A stretch of DNA of 64,000 nt from Cephalotus follicularis. Lineage: Eukaryota > Streptophyta > Magnoliopsida > Oxalidales > Cephalotaceae. The stretch lies in the NCBI GenBank assembly GCA_001972305.1, contig BDDD01002397.1, forward strand, positions 127,966 through 191,965. Direction: 5' to 3'. Below the pieces are notes generated by a model. It had not been told where the DNA came from. It was given only the letters and a program-made list of their open reading frames with translations, and made no database searches. This document shows, piece by piece, positions 46,634 through 57,557 of the stretch. Position 1 is the stretch's first letter. Each line of letters begins with the position of its first letter. The translations under genes and the position numbers were made by a program.

Positions 46634-46645
46634 TGGTATCAGAGA
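46634..46645 (+). other. Primer binding site of element B
   Basis: tggtatcagaga, complementary to initiator-Met tRNA except the last base, five bases after the LTR. Confidence 0.93.
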
Positions 46646-46801
46646 TATAGGTTTTGTTTCCTTAGAAGACCTAACTAGGTTTGACCTGTCAGATTGGGTA
46701 GACACCGGGTTAGGACTTCTTCGTTAAGATCTTTTGATGTGTCTTTTCGTTTTGATGCCCTGAATCTTTTGTCTTTATCTTGTCTTGGTTTTGTTGCGTA
46801 G

Positions 46802-47935
46802 ATGGCACAAACAAGGAACACCCCTCAGAGGATCGAACCAGTTATGGCTCAGGATGGAGCAAGAAATGAGCCTGCAATTGACGAGATCGTTAGACAAGTT
46901 GTGGCTCAGGAAGTGAACCGAGTGATGCAGCAACAGCAAAATCATGAACACGGTCTTCGTGAGCAAGTAGCTGGGGAGAATGTACACATTGATGCTCATG
47001 TAGCCAGAAGAGTTGGAGACCATCCTGATACTCAAGTTCATGTTTGGCTGGAAAGGTTCCAAAAACAGAGACCACGATCCTTTACTTCGGCGCCAACACC
47101 AGTGGAGGTTGAGCACTGGATTGCTCATTTAGAGAAGATTTTTGATGTATTGGAATGCGGCGATAATCAGAAGGTTAAGTTGGCAACATATAAGCTGGAG
47201 GGCGATGCCCAGACATGGTGGAAGACCTTGAAGGCAGCTAAGGGTGAAGGCTTTGTTGAGACTTTGTCTTGGTCTGATTTCTGTTAGGTGTTTTATCAAC
47301 AGTATTTCCCTACTGCTGATAAAGAGACTTATGCTAAGGAGTTTCTAATGACGAGACAGAAGTAAGGTGAGTCAGTTACGGAGTTTTTAGCCCGGTTTAC
47401 CAGGTTGGCAGGCTTTGCTGGACCTGCAGTGGGGTCAGCAGCAGAACAGGCAGAAAAGTTTAAATGGAAGTTGCATTATCAGCTTAGGGATAAGCTGATT
47501 AACTCGAGGTTTGCGAATGTGTCAGAGGTTGCAAACGTTGCGAAGAACATAGAAATGGAAAGGTTGGATTTTCAGGCTGCTCATTTAGAAGGAGAAAAGA
47601 AGAGAAATAGGGGAGACTCTCAGGGCCAAAACTCGGGGCTGCAGGGTAAGGGCCGAAATGGTAAGCAGCAAAAGAAAAATAATAACCAAGGAGGGGGACA
47701 ATCTGGAAATGATCAAAGGCAAAATCAAGGAGCTACTGGTGGGGGTAACCCCAATGTTCAGATTGCACAGTGCGAGACTTATGGGAAGACGCATCCGGTT
47801 GGGACTTGTTACAAGACTTCGGGGGCATGCTTTGTGTGCGGACAGCAGGGCCATCGTTTTATCGATTGCACAGACCCTCAAGCAAAGGAGAGGAAAGGTA
47901 ATGGCGGAGACGCGGGACAGCGCAATGTAGGTGGC
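46802..47935 (+). pseudogene. gag of element B
   Basis: The ATG at 46802 starts MAQTRNTPQRIEPVMAQDG. Capsid core: VHVWLERFQKQRP, VEHWIAHLEKIFDVL, KLEGDAQTWWKTLKA, then after stops YFPTADKETYAKEFL and SVTEFLARFTRLAGFAGP. A glycine/asparagine/glutamine-rich linker (47620-47755) precedes a double zinc knuckle: the first lacks its second Cys (CETYGKTHPVGTC), the second is complete (CFVCGQQGHRFIDC). Stops: tag 47285-47287 and taa 47363-47365, both in the same frame as all of pol. Structural protein of the virus-like particle. Confidence 0.93.
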
Positions 47936-49966
47936 CGAGTCTTTGCTTTGACTACTCATCAGGCAGCAGGTGCTCCAGGTACTGTTTCGGGTTATGTCTC
48001 CATTTGTTGTCGTATGGCTTATGTTTTGTATGATACTGGATCGACTCACTCTGTAGTAGCAAGATCTTTTGTTCGGCATCTTGGGGTGCCATCTCTATCT
48101 CTGGATCCAGCTTTGGTTCTTTCAACCCCTATGGGGACATCTGTTGTGATATCTGAATGTTTTCATGCTTGTCCTATCACTTTTGATGATCACGTTCGAG
48201 ATGCGGATCTTTTCCCAACAGATATGCATGACTTCGACATGATTCTTGGCATGGATTGATTAGATCGCCATCGTGCCACGATTGACTGTCACACTCGGAG
48301 GGTTTTGTTTGGGGATGTCGATAGGCCTGATTTTGTTTATCAGGGTTCACAGCCGAAAAAGGGAGTTAAGGTTATTTCTGCTTTGAAGGCTCGAAAGTTG
48401 GTAGCTAAGGGTGCTGAGGGTTACCTAGCTGTGGTAAAAGACGTCTCTAAGGATGAGCCTCACCTTGAAGACTATCCGGTTGTTAGAGAATTTTCAGATG
48501 TGTTTCCAGAGGAGTTACCGGGTTTGCCACCACAACGGGAAGTGGAGTTTACTATCGAGCTCATTCCCGGAGCGGCACCAATATCTAAAACACCTTACAG
48601 AATGGCACCGTTAGAATTACAAGAACTGAAGGAACAGTTACAAGAGTTGTTGGATCGGGGTTTTATCCGGCCTAGTGTTTCACCATGGGGAGCTCCGGTT
48701 CTTTTTATCAGGAAGAAGGATAGGTCTATGAGGTTATGCATAGACTACAGAGAGCTTAATTGGATCATTATTAGAAAGAAATACCCTTTGCCTAGGATTG
48801 ATGACCTTTTTGATCAACTCCAAGGTGCACGGTATTTTTCTAAGATTGATTTGAGATCGGGTTATCATCAGCTACGGGTGAAAGATGAAGACATAGCTAA
48901 GACTGCTTTTCGTACACGGTACGAACATTATGAATTTCTGGTGATGCCATTTGGACTTACAAATGCACCGGCGGACTTTATGGATTTGATGAATCGGGTG
49001 TTTCATGAATACTTGGACAAGTTTGTGATTGTGTTCATTGATGACATCCTTGTGTATTCCAAGTCGAGAGAAGAACATGAAGCTCAACTTCGGGTAGTGC
49101 TGGGTATTTTGAGAAAGAATCAGCTTTATGCGAAGTTTTCGAAGTGTGAATTCTGGTTAGAGCAGGTGACATTTTTAGCCAATGTGGTTACAGCATATAG
49201 TATTAGTATGGATCCTACAAAGGTTGAGGCTATTACCAAATGGCCGAGGCCTACTACAGTAACGGAAGTTAGGAGCTTTTTGGGTCTGGCTGACTACTAT
49301 AGACGGTTTGTGGAAGGCTTCTCATCCATAGCCTTGCCACTGACACAACTTTTAATAAAAGGATCCAAGTTTGTGTGGAACGAAGAAAGGGAAGCAAGTT
49401 TTGAGAAATTGAAGAAGGGTCTGGTGTCTGCACCAATTCTTCGGTTACCGTCTGGGTCGGGGGGATACCAGATTTACAGCGATGCTTCCAAGAAAGGGTT
49501 GGGATGTCTTCTAATGCAGCACGGTCATGTGATAGCTTATGCTTCAAGACAGTTGAAGCCTTATGAAGTGAACTATCCCACACATGATCTGGAATTAACA
49601 GCTGTGGTTTTTGCGTTGAAAATCTGGAGGCACTATTTGTACGGAGAAACTTGTGATGTTTTCACTGATCATAAGAGTCTCAAGTACATCTTCACGTAAA
49701 AGGAGTTAAACATGCGACAGAGGAGATGGTTGGAGCTTTTGAAGGACTATGACCTGAATATTCAGTACCACCCTAGTAAAGCAAATGTGGTAGCTGATGC
49801 TTTGAGTAGAAAGAGTTCTGGAAGTGTAGCGGCTTTGCTTACTCAGCTGCAGTTGATAGCAAATATGGAACGTTTGGATTTGAATTTGTTTGTTCGGGGT
49901 TCTGGAGGTTATATGGCTAGTATGAGTATAGAGCCTACCCTTATATCTCGGATTAAGTCGGCTTAG
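47936..49966 (+). pseudogene. pol of element B: protease, reverse transcriptase, RNase H
   Basis: The frame is continuous with gag. Protease: YDTGSTHSVVARSF with the catalytic Asp at 48032-48034. A tga at 48257-48259 follows MILGMD, where relatives have Trp. Reverse transcriptase from about 48450: [43 protein letters not shown] with catalytic Asp pair 49040-49045. RNase [47 protein letters not shown], all three acidic residues kept; taa at 49697-49699 and tag at 49964-49966 replace Gln codons. All catalytic residues survive, so decay is recent. Confidence 0.95.
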
Positions 49967-51367
49967 AGTGATGATGGTGAACTATGGGCGTTAATCCAAA
50001 ATGTTGATGAAGGTAAACAGTCAGAGTTCCGTGTGGATGAACATGGAGTGATCTGGTTGGGTAGTCGGTTGTGTGTGCCGGCAGATACTACTATCAGAGA
50101 TGTTGTTTTTTCAGAGGCGCACAGTTCTCCGTTCTCTGTACATCCATGTTCTACAAAAATGTATAGGGACTTGAAGCAGAATTTCTGGTGGAATGGAATG
50201 AAGAGGGATGTAGCAGAATATGTAGGGAGGTATTTGATCTGTCAGCAGGTTAAGATTGAGCACCAACGAGTCAGTGGTTTGTTACAGCCCTTGGAGGTTC
50301 CAGTTTGGAAATGGGAGAGCACAGCAATGGACTTTGTTACAGGATTGCCAAGGACATTCAAGAGAAATGATACCATCTGGGTAGTGGTGGATTGTTTGAC
50401 TAAATCGGCACATTTTTTGGCTATCCGGGAGAACTTTTCTATAGACCGGTTGGCGGAAGTTTTCCAGAGAGAGATTGTGAGACTACATGGGACACCTGTA
50501 TCCATTGTTTCGGATAGGGATCCTCGTTTCACGTCTAGATTTTGGAAGGGATTCCAGAAACCTTGGGGAACACGGCTCAATTACAGTACAGCTTTTCACC
50601 CACAAACAGATGGACAGTCGGAGAGGACCATCCAGACTTTAGAGGACATGCTGAGGTCTTGTGCATTAGAGTGGGCTGGAAACTGGGATGAGTATTTGAG
50701 CTTGGTGGAGTTCGCATATAATAATAGTTGGCATGCTAGCATTCGGATGGCTCCGTTTGAGGCACTGTATAGGAGGAAATGTCGATCTCCGACATGTTGG
50801 GATGAGGTTGGAGAGAGAGTCATCGAAGGACCTGAGCTAGTTCAGATCACTACTGAAAAAGTGACTGTAGCTAGGGAGAGACTGAAAGCAGCTTAATCCC
50901 GACAGAAGAGTTATGCAGACAAACATCGGAGGGAATTGGAATTTAGAGTTGGTGAACACGTATTTCTGAAGGTTTCACCATGGAAAGGAGTTCGAAGGTT
51001 TGGACTGAAGGGAAAGTTGAGTCCACGGTTTATTGGACCATTTGAAGTTCTGGAAAAGATTGGAGTGGTTGCTTACCGGTTAGCTTTGCCTCCACAGTTA
51101 TCTCATGTTCATAACGTGTTCCATGTGTCTATGTTAAGGGGTTACCAGTACCATCCCTTGCACGTGGTTCACTACCCTTTTGATCGTATTCGTGAGGACT
51201 TGTCTTGCGATGAGGAGGCTGAGGCTATTTTGGATACACAAGAGAGGGTTACTCGTAGTAAGACCATCCCTTTTGTAAAAGTCTTGTGGAAGAATCATCC
51301 CGAAAGTGAAGCTACTTGGGAGTTGGAGGAGCATATTCGAGAGGATTATCCTCGCCTGTTTGAATAA
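49967..51367 (+). pseudogene. pol of element B: integrase with chromodomain-like tail
   Basis: Zinc-binding region 50100-50260: the first Cys of the pair is Tyr (GRYLICQQVK). Core: VVVDCLTKSAHFLAI, IVSDRDPRFTSRFW, DGQSERTIQTLEDML, with the D, D and E residues all present. A taa at 50894-50896 replaces Gln in KAA-SRQKSYAD. The GPY-like segment follows (VGEHVFLKVSPWKGVRRFG, GPFEVLEKIGVVAYRLALPP) and then the tail IPFVKVLWKNHPESEATWEL to the end at 51367. This tail places the element among chromoviruses. Confidence 0.95.
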
Positions 51368-51408
51368 GGTATGTGTATGGTTGTGATTTCGGGACGAAAT
51401 CTCTTTTT

Positions 51409-51421
51409 AAGGGGGGGTGGA
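51409..51421 (+). other. Polypurine tract of element B
   Basis: aagggggggtgga directly before the right LTR start. Confidence 0.92.
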
Positions 51422-51539
51422 TGTAATATCCCGTTTCTATGCTTACATGTTTTAGTTGGGTTTATACCTTTTGATATATGCTATGGTTTGGGAATGCTTT
51501 GATTTTTATTTTGAAATTCTTTTATTTTTATTTTCTGGG

Positions 51540-51680
51540 CACAAAGCGCCGACGCTCTTATTAGAACCGTCGACGCTTTGGGTGCTGTGTGACACGATGA
51601 CGCTTAAACGTGTGACATTGGCCTGTTTTGTATTTAAGTGCTTAACTGTTGACGCTTTAAAGTAAACAGTCGACGCTTTA
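51540..51680. repeat. Proximal AAGCGTCGAC-type array, right LTR of B
   Basis: Five units collinear with 44133-44272, such as aaagcgccgacgctc, aaccgtcgacgcttt and actgttgacgcttt. Differences from the left copy are C/T or A/C changes within the core. Confidence 0.85.
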
Positions 51681-52398
51681 GTCGGTTTTCCATACCAGTT
51701 TGGACAGTGACATGTTTAAGGAAAAAGGGGGGTTTTGCCATTTTTGTTGATCTGATTTTCCTTCTATGTTCGAAACCGAATCTGCATGAAAGGAAACTTA
51801 TTAGTTGCACGATTTTACCATTAATTGTACTCGTTTTTCTGGTTTTAAAAATCTAAGCATTATTTTGAAAGAAAGCTATCTGCACATTTTGACAAACACG
51901 AACAACAACTTTGCAAGCATTTTTCTACACCGATTTTGACGTCTTTTGAAGGTAATTTCTAAACGAAAGTTGTAGTTTGTACTATGTAGTTTCTATATCA
52001 TCCATTAATTTGTATTGAAGTCGACGGCTAGGAACAAACTGTCGACGCTTTAACTGGCAGTTTCGATAATTGCTACTTTTTATGTTATGTGATGTTTGGA
52101 CTCATATGTTTAGGTCTTAATATCGTTCGTGGTGGAGTTTAGGACACTCTAGGCTACTTTTGTCCAGTATTCGTGTTTGTTTAGATCTTTCTATCAGCTA
52201 AGGTACGGATTCTTCGATTCTTGGATACTCCTTCAGTTAAATTAAATAAAGTTAATTTTTACTGATACATCGTTCTTGAACGGATTTATCCTTTTATGAT
52301 TATGCTCCTGGTTTTATTCAGAATAAAATTCATATTTTGATTGGATATCCTCATTTTGATAATAATATTACTGAAATGAATTTATGATCGTTACATCG

Positions 52399-53535
52399 TG
52401 AAAGATAATGTATGGCAACCTTAAACAACAAATTAATTTGTTTGCGGAATTAAGAAATTAAGCAATGAACATAAATAAGCACACAACAAATAATGCAATA
52501 ACAAATAAAGAGATAAGGGATAGAGATTGTGCAAACGATTTATAGTGGTTCGGCAAATCCGTGCCTACGTCCACTTTCTCAAGAACCCCTTGAGTTTCCA
52601 CTAGGTACCACTAGCAACCTTTGATTTTAGGCTTACGGGTGCAAATCAAAGAAAACCACCTTTACACTTGATTTAATTTCCGGGTGTAAATCAATGAAAC
52701 ACCTTACAAGGGTTCACTCCCCTCTATTACAAAGAATGATAAAAGTGATTGGTGTTGTGTTTACAATAACCTCTCAATAGGTTGGATATGAAAGTTATAG
52801 CTTATTACAAGCTTTGGATATTGATTTGAAAGATGTAGAATAGCTCTAGTGTTGCTTGGAAGTAATGTGTATTTGCTTGTTACCTCTTGATATGTCTCAT
52901 GTGTAAAAATACCACATTCTTCCTTTTATAGAGATCCTCCAACGGATCTATTTTTGTGCATTCAGACCAAATCCAGTCGGCTGGATTTTTCTTGCAGTCG
53001 GCTGGGCAAATGTTGTGCATTTGTAATTATAGCCGTTGGGAGGAGGCAGTCGGCTGGATGGACTAGGCAGTCGACTGGATGCCTGGGCAGTCGACTGATG
53101 CTCTGTTCCAGTCGGCTGTTTGGACTAGAAATTCGATTTCCAAAGCTACTGGTTGAATTGTGCATTTCATGGCAGTCGGCTGGAATGCCTTGGCAGTCGA
53201 CTGGATTGCCACGGCAGTCGACTGGACCCCTGTGGCAGTCGACTGGCTGGAGTGCATTTGCAGATTCTTGGTTTTTTTTGAAGGTCCAGTCGGCTGGTCA
53301 AATGTTGGCAGTCGACTGTATGCCTTGGCAGTCGACTGAAGCTCTATTCCAGTCGGCTGGATTGCCTGTTTCTGCAATTTAGAACCTTTGCAACACTTTC
53401 AACATAACAACCAAGTGAGTATATGAATTTGAAATAAATCAAAACATGCATACAAGTATTTATTGATTGTTACTTGTTTGTTAATCATCGAAACATAATC
53501 TTTAACATAGTTAAAGGGGTGGTAAAAAGCCAACA
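52399..53535 (-). mobile_element. 3' LTR of element K
   Basis: 1137 bp; minus strand starts TGTTGGCTTTTTACCACCCC and ends TATCTTTCA. TATA (tataaaa, minus) near 52927-52935; the 14-unit motif array lies immediately upstream in LTR sense. Confidence 0.94.
52970..53365. repeat. 14-unit CAGTCGACTGG/CAGTCGGCTGG array, 3' LTR of K
   Basis: I count 14 units, about half with tcgac and half with tcggc in the core. The same units in nearly the same order are in the other LTR at 56995-57380, where a few differ by single C/T or G/A changes (cagtcggctg versus cagtcagcta, aatcggctg). Confidence 0.93.
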
Positions 53536-53550
53536 ATCTCCCCCTTTTTG
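53536..53550 (-). other. Polypurine tract of element K
   Basis: Minus strand caaaaagggggagat directly before TGTTGGC, preceded by tcaatcatcaaaaag-like sequence usual for SIRE-type copia. Confidence 0.92.
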
Positions 53551-54121
53551 ATGATTGACAAAACAAGCCTAATATTGCATGATTTTGACATTTAACATAC
53601 TGAAAATAACTCACTTATCATTTATCAAGTCTTAAGCATTTGTCCAAGTAATTTAGCAATAATTCTCCCCCTTTTTGTATGCATAGACTCAAAAAGATAA
53701 TATAAAAACAATGTGCAATACTTAATTTTACCAATGTAAATATCAATCTATATCAACACCAATTTATCAATGCAATACCAATAAACATCTCCCCCTTTTT
53801 GTCAAGCAACAAAAAGTTGGAAAGAGACTCCCCCTTAACCATAGCATATGTGTAAGCCTTTGATATCTTTAACTAAGTCATACTCAAATTGAAACCTATG
53901 GAGAGGATTCAATCATAAAAACAAGCATAATCCATATATATATTGAACTCCATCAACATAATATAAAACCATTCCATAAATAACAAAACAAGTTCATTAC
54001 ATAAACTTCAAAGTCATTTTACAATAAAAAGACACCAAGTTTTTCAGACACAAATTACAGAAGTCATAATAAGTTCATCACTCAATACAAAATGAAAATG
54101 TGATATGCATAAGATGTTTGC
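53551..54121. other. Non-coding 3' internal region of element K
   Basis: AT-rich; repeated minus-strand words aaaaagggggaga near 53663-53678, 53790-53802 and 53828-53836 look like extra polypurine-tract copies, a feature of SIRE-type elements. No gene is seen. Confidence 0.65.
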
Positions 54122-55233
54122 TCAAGAAGATCCGGGAGGTGGTGGTTGAGGGTAAGCATTTTGGAGCATTTGAATCACTTGGGCCATTTGTGCGTCTTGG
54201 GAGTCTAAGCGATCATAAATTTGATCCACCCTTCCTTGAATGTATTCCATTTTTGCTTGAAGCGACTCCATGGTTGGCCGACTACTACCACTCCCGCTTC
54301 CACTTCCACTTCCACTTCCTCTTTCACTTGGCCTTACTTCAAATCTATCTCCGTCACCATCTTCTTCTTCTTCTCCAACATCTACATCCGGTGCCCTCAC
54401 CGGTGCTCTTCCTGCAACTGGTATCTTTACCCAAAGACCATCCTCAAACTTGATATTACAACTCCTTAAACCGAATTTATTGATCAATTGTTTGGATTTT
54501 GGTTTGACATTGTGTTCATCATTTAGGTCAATGTCTAGGGTAGCTAAAATTCTACTTAGGAGCATGGGGTATGGGAGGTGATCGGGTCTTGACAAGATAT
54601 GGTTGACAATAAGGTATGGGAGATTGACAAGGGTTCCATTCTTTATGCAAGCTACTAGTTTTAGGTCTCGCTCGGATGGGAGTGTATGCGAGCCTTCCTT
54701 TGGCAACAAAGTGTTTGTAACTAGCAATAAGAGAATACGGGTAGCTATGGGCAAATGGCTACTCGTGACGGTCATAATAGGATTGACATTAGGCCGTTCT
54801 AAGCAAATTTCCAATGCATCGGATCTTTCGATATCATTGAAGTGTGTGATACCGGTGCATGGAATACCTAGGGTTCTCCTATTAATTCAGGGGTTATATT
54901 GACAGCAACACCAAGAACAAAAGATTTGGCAACACAAGTGGTGGTTTTCTCTAGGTTAGCATAAAAAAGTTTCACAATCCTAGGGTAAATGGGGTGTGAT
55001 GAACACAAATAATCAAACCATCACAATTGTTCAAGCCATGGTCTAATAGAAGCAATATTGCAAGTTAAAACATCCCTATCTAACCACTTCTCATGGTGTA
55101 ATTTGACAGAATTGAAAGTGAAGTTATACCTCTCCTCATTCTCTTTTGAGAGAAAGAGGTTACCATCATAATCCATCCTTGCACTTGAGCTTCCTTGCCT
55201 TGCTCCCGTACTTTTCCTCTTCCTTGATGCCAT
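54122..55233 (-). pseudogene. Extra ORF of SIRE-like element K (plant transposon protein domain)
   Basis: The ATG at 55233-55231 starts MASRKRKSTGARQGSSSARM; then RYNFTFNSVKLHHEKWLDRD, a stop near 55021, and after a frameshift YPRIVKLFYANL-like sequence, HTLPSERDLKLVACI and NGTLVNLPYLIV. The C-terminus has an acidic run (VGEEEEDGDGD), Gly-Ser repeats (GSGSGSGSGSGSS) and a helical stretch MESLQAKMEYIQGRVDQIYD ending in PQPPPPGSS. The layout fits the Pfam putative plant transposon protein domain (PF20167), function unknown, found in ORFs near the 3' end of plant retrotransposons. It is the only sizeable ORF left between gag and the 3' LTR. Confidence 0.65.
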
Positions 55234-55754
55234 AGGTGATAGAGAGGCGATTTTTGGGCGATTTTTAGGGTTTGGCAGGTATTTGGGAGAGAGAGTTGTG
55301 AGAGAGACAGAGAGAAATCGCGTGTTTTAAAGTCTGTTCTGTGTAAAAACAGTCGACTTGTGTCATTGGACAGTTGACTGGATCACAGACAGTCGACTAG
55401 ACCAGGACACCAGTCGACTGGAATCTGCAGAAATAGAAATTGGCAGATTCGAGTCTTTTCTTTGATCCGAAGAAATCATGGTCAGCTATTATTAATTAAT
55501 AGTGACTTAGATATATGAGCATTTTGATATGATTGAGTTGAAAACTCAATGTTTGATGCAAGACATGTTTTAAAAACAAATATACAACCAATCACATAAT
55601 TGCATTCAAGAATCATAGCACATACACACATACCAATTATTAAGACATGTTCAAAGCAAAAGGAACTTACTACACATGTGCTCACTGGTCATATATATAT
55701 AGCTTGATGTTTCATAATATCATTTCCTTTGAGCACACCTACAAAGTAAGAGAT
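55234..55754. other. Gap where pol should be, with a small motif array
   Basis: No pol remains. At 55348-55425 there are four or five units (cagtcgactt, cagttgactgg, cagtcgactag, cagtcgactgg), so this leader-like segment of the extra ORF has the same motif as the LTR. Confidence 0.75.
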
Positions 55755-56462
55755 TTAAACTTTTGGTACCCAAATAAATTTGGGTCCTTGAGTGTTAGTC
55801 ACGAAAGTTCCTTTCGGAACCCAAATTTTTCTAGTTTTACCATAACAGCGATTATTTCTATAAAAGCATGAAGTAGATACATGTCCTATTCTACCACAAT
55901 AATTACAAGACATTTTAGGCTCACTTTTCTTGATAAAGAAATTTTGAAAATGCTTGACATTTTTCATTTCATTATAGCCGAGACCGGCTTTGTCAAACAC
56001 ACACCTTTGTAATCCTAGCAAATTATCCAACTTGTCACTACTATTGGAAAATTTGGAAAACGTTTTCTTCAAAGCATCAATTTCAATTTTTCATTTTTCA
56101 TTTTCTTCCAATGAATCATTTGATAGTTTTGAAGAAACATTTTGAATTTCAATCTCATTCATGTAAAAACTATTTTTATCTTTTAGAGATTCAATTTCAT
56201 TTAAAAACTTGCTATTCTCACTCTTTAAAACATCAATTTCTTTTGACATAAAGATAGCATTTTTCTTTAAAGTCTTATTTTTCAAACACATATTCTCATA
56301 TTCAACATATAGATTTTCATAAGCACTTTGCAATTCATCAAAAGTAAAGTTTACCTCGTTTTCTTCCTCATCCTCAATTGCCATGTAGGCAATGTGTGCA
56401 ACCTCTTCATCACTTTCCTCTTCGGAGCTTGAGGAGTCGCTATCCGACCATGTGGCTACCAT
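55755..56462 (-). pseudogene. gag C-terminal region of SIRE-like element K
   Basis: One frame with a single tga near 56088: MVATWSDSDSSSSEEESDEE, acidic and serine-rich, then a long Lys/Glu/Asn coiled-coil-like segment (LKKNAIFMSKEIDVLKSENS), then zinc knuckle CNYCGRIGHVSTSC and IWVPKG. This arrangement is usual for SIRE/Maximus gag. The capsid part before MVATW is missing, replaced by a direct junction to the LTR at 56478. Confidence 0.88.
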
Positions 56463-56477
56463 TGCTTTCTTCTTCTT

Positions 56478-57557
56478 AAATTAAGCAATGAACATAAATA
56501 AGCACACAACAAATAATGCAATAACAAATAAAGAGATAAGGGATAGAGATTGTGCAAACGATTTATAGTGGTTCAGCAAATCCGTGCCTACGTCCACTTT
56601 CTCAAGAACCCCTTGAGTTTCCACTAGGTACCACTAGCAACCTTTGATTTTCGGCTTACGGGTGCAAATCAAAGAAAACCACCTTTACACTTGATTTAAT
56701 TTTCGGGTGTAAATCAATGAAACACCTTACAAGGGTTCACTCCCCTCTATTACAAAGAATGATAAAAGTGATTGGTGTTGTGTTTACAATAACCTCTCAA
56801 TAGGTTGGATATGAAAGTTATAGCTTATTACAAGCTTTGGATATTGATTTGAAAGATGTAGAATAGCTCTAGTGTTGCTTGGAAGTAATGTGTATTTGCT
56901 TGTTATCTCTTGATATGTCTCATGTGTAAAAATACCACATTCTTCCTTTTATAGAGATCCTCCAACGGATCTATTTTTGTGCATTCAGACCAAATCCAGT
57001 CGGCTGGATTTTTCTTGCAGTCAGCTAGGCAAATGTTGTGCATTTGTAATTATAGCCGTTGGGAGGAGGCAATCGGCTGGATGGACTAGGCAGTCGACTG
57101 GATGCTTGGGCAGTCGACTGATGCTCTGTTCCAGTCGGCTGTTTGGACTAGAAATTCGATTTCCAAAGCTACTGGTTGAATTGTGCATTTCATGGCAGTC
57201 GGTTGGAATGCCTTGGCAGTCGACTGGATTGCCACGACAGTCGACTGGAGCCATGTGGCAGTCGACTGGCTGGAGTGCATTTGCAGATTCTGGGTTTGTT
57301 TGAAGGTCCAGTCGGCTGGTCAAATGTTGGCAGTCGACTGTATGCCTTGGCAGTCGACTGAAGCTCTGTTCCAGTCGGCTGGATTGCCTGTTTCTGCAAT
57401 TTAGAACCTTTGCAACACTTTCAACATAACAACCAAGTGAGTATATGAATTTGAAATAAATCAAAACATGCATACAAGTATTTATTGATTGTTACTTGTT
57501 TGTTAATCATCGAAACATAATCTTTAACATAGTTAGAGGGGTGGCAAAAAGCCAACA
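56478..57557 (-). mobile_element. 5' LTR of element K, 3' end deleted
   Basis: Collinear with 52455-53535; the final 56 bp in LTR sense are missing together with the primer site and gag start. The junction is at cttaaattaag, where the LTR has gaaattaag, suggesting short-homology joining. Confidence 0.92.
56995..57380. repeat. CAGTCGACTGG array, 5' LTR of K
   Basis: Fourteen units collinear with 52970-53365. Several carry a C/T or G/A change relative to that copy. Confidence 0.92.

Larger units (their letters stand above)
52399..57557 (-). mobile_element. Element K: SIRE/Maximus-like copia derivative lacking pol
   Basis: 5159 bp with the 5-bp duplication catcg (52394-52398, 57558-57562). On the minus strand: 5' LTR 57557-56478 (lacking 56 bp of its 3' end), gag C-terminal frame 56462-55755, a gap with a motif array, a second ORF 55233-54122, polypurine tract, 3' LTR 53535-52399. 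Primer site, gag N-terminus, protease, integrase, reverse transcriptase and RNase H are all absent. The polypurine tract cttttt/ggggg form is typical of SIRE-type elements. Confidence 0.93.

Noticed and set aside
49269..49583. Minus-strand ORFs across the pol genes of element B (for example 48872-49087, 49269-49583, 50242-50580)
   Set aside because: Shadows of the real plus-strand gag-pol frame.
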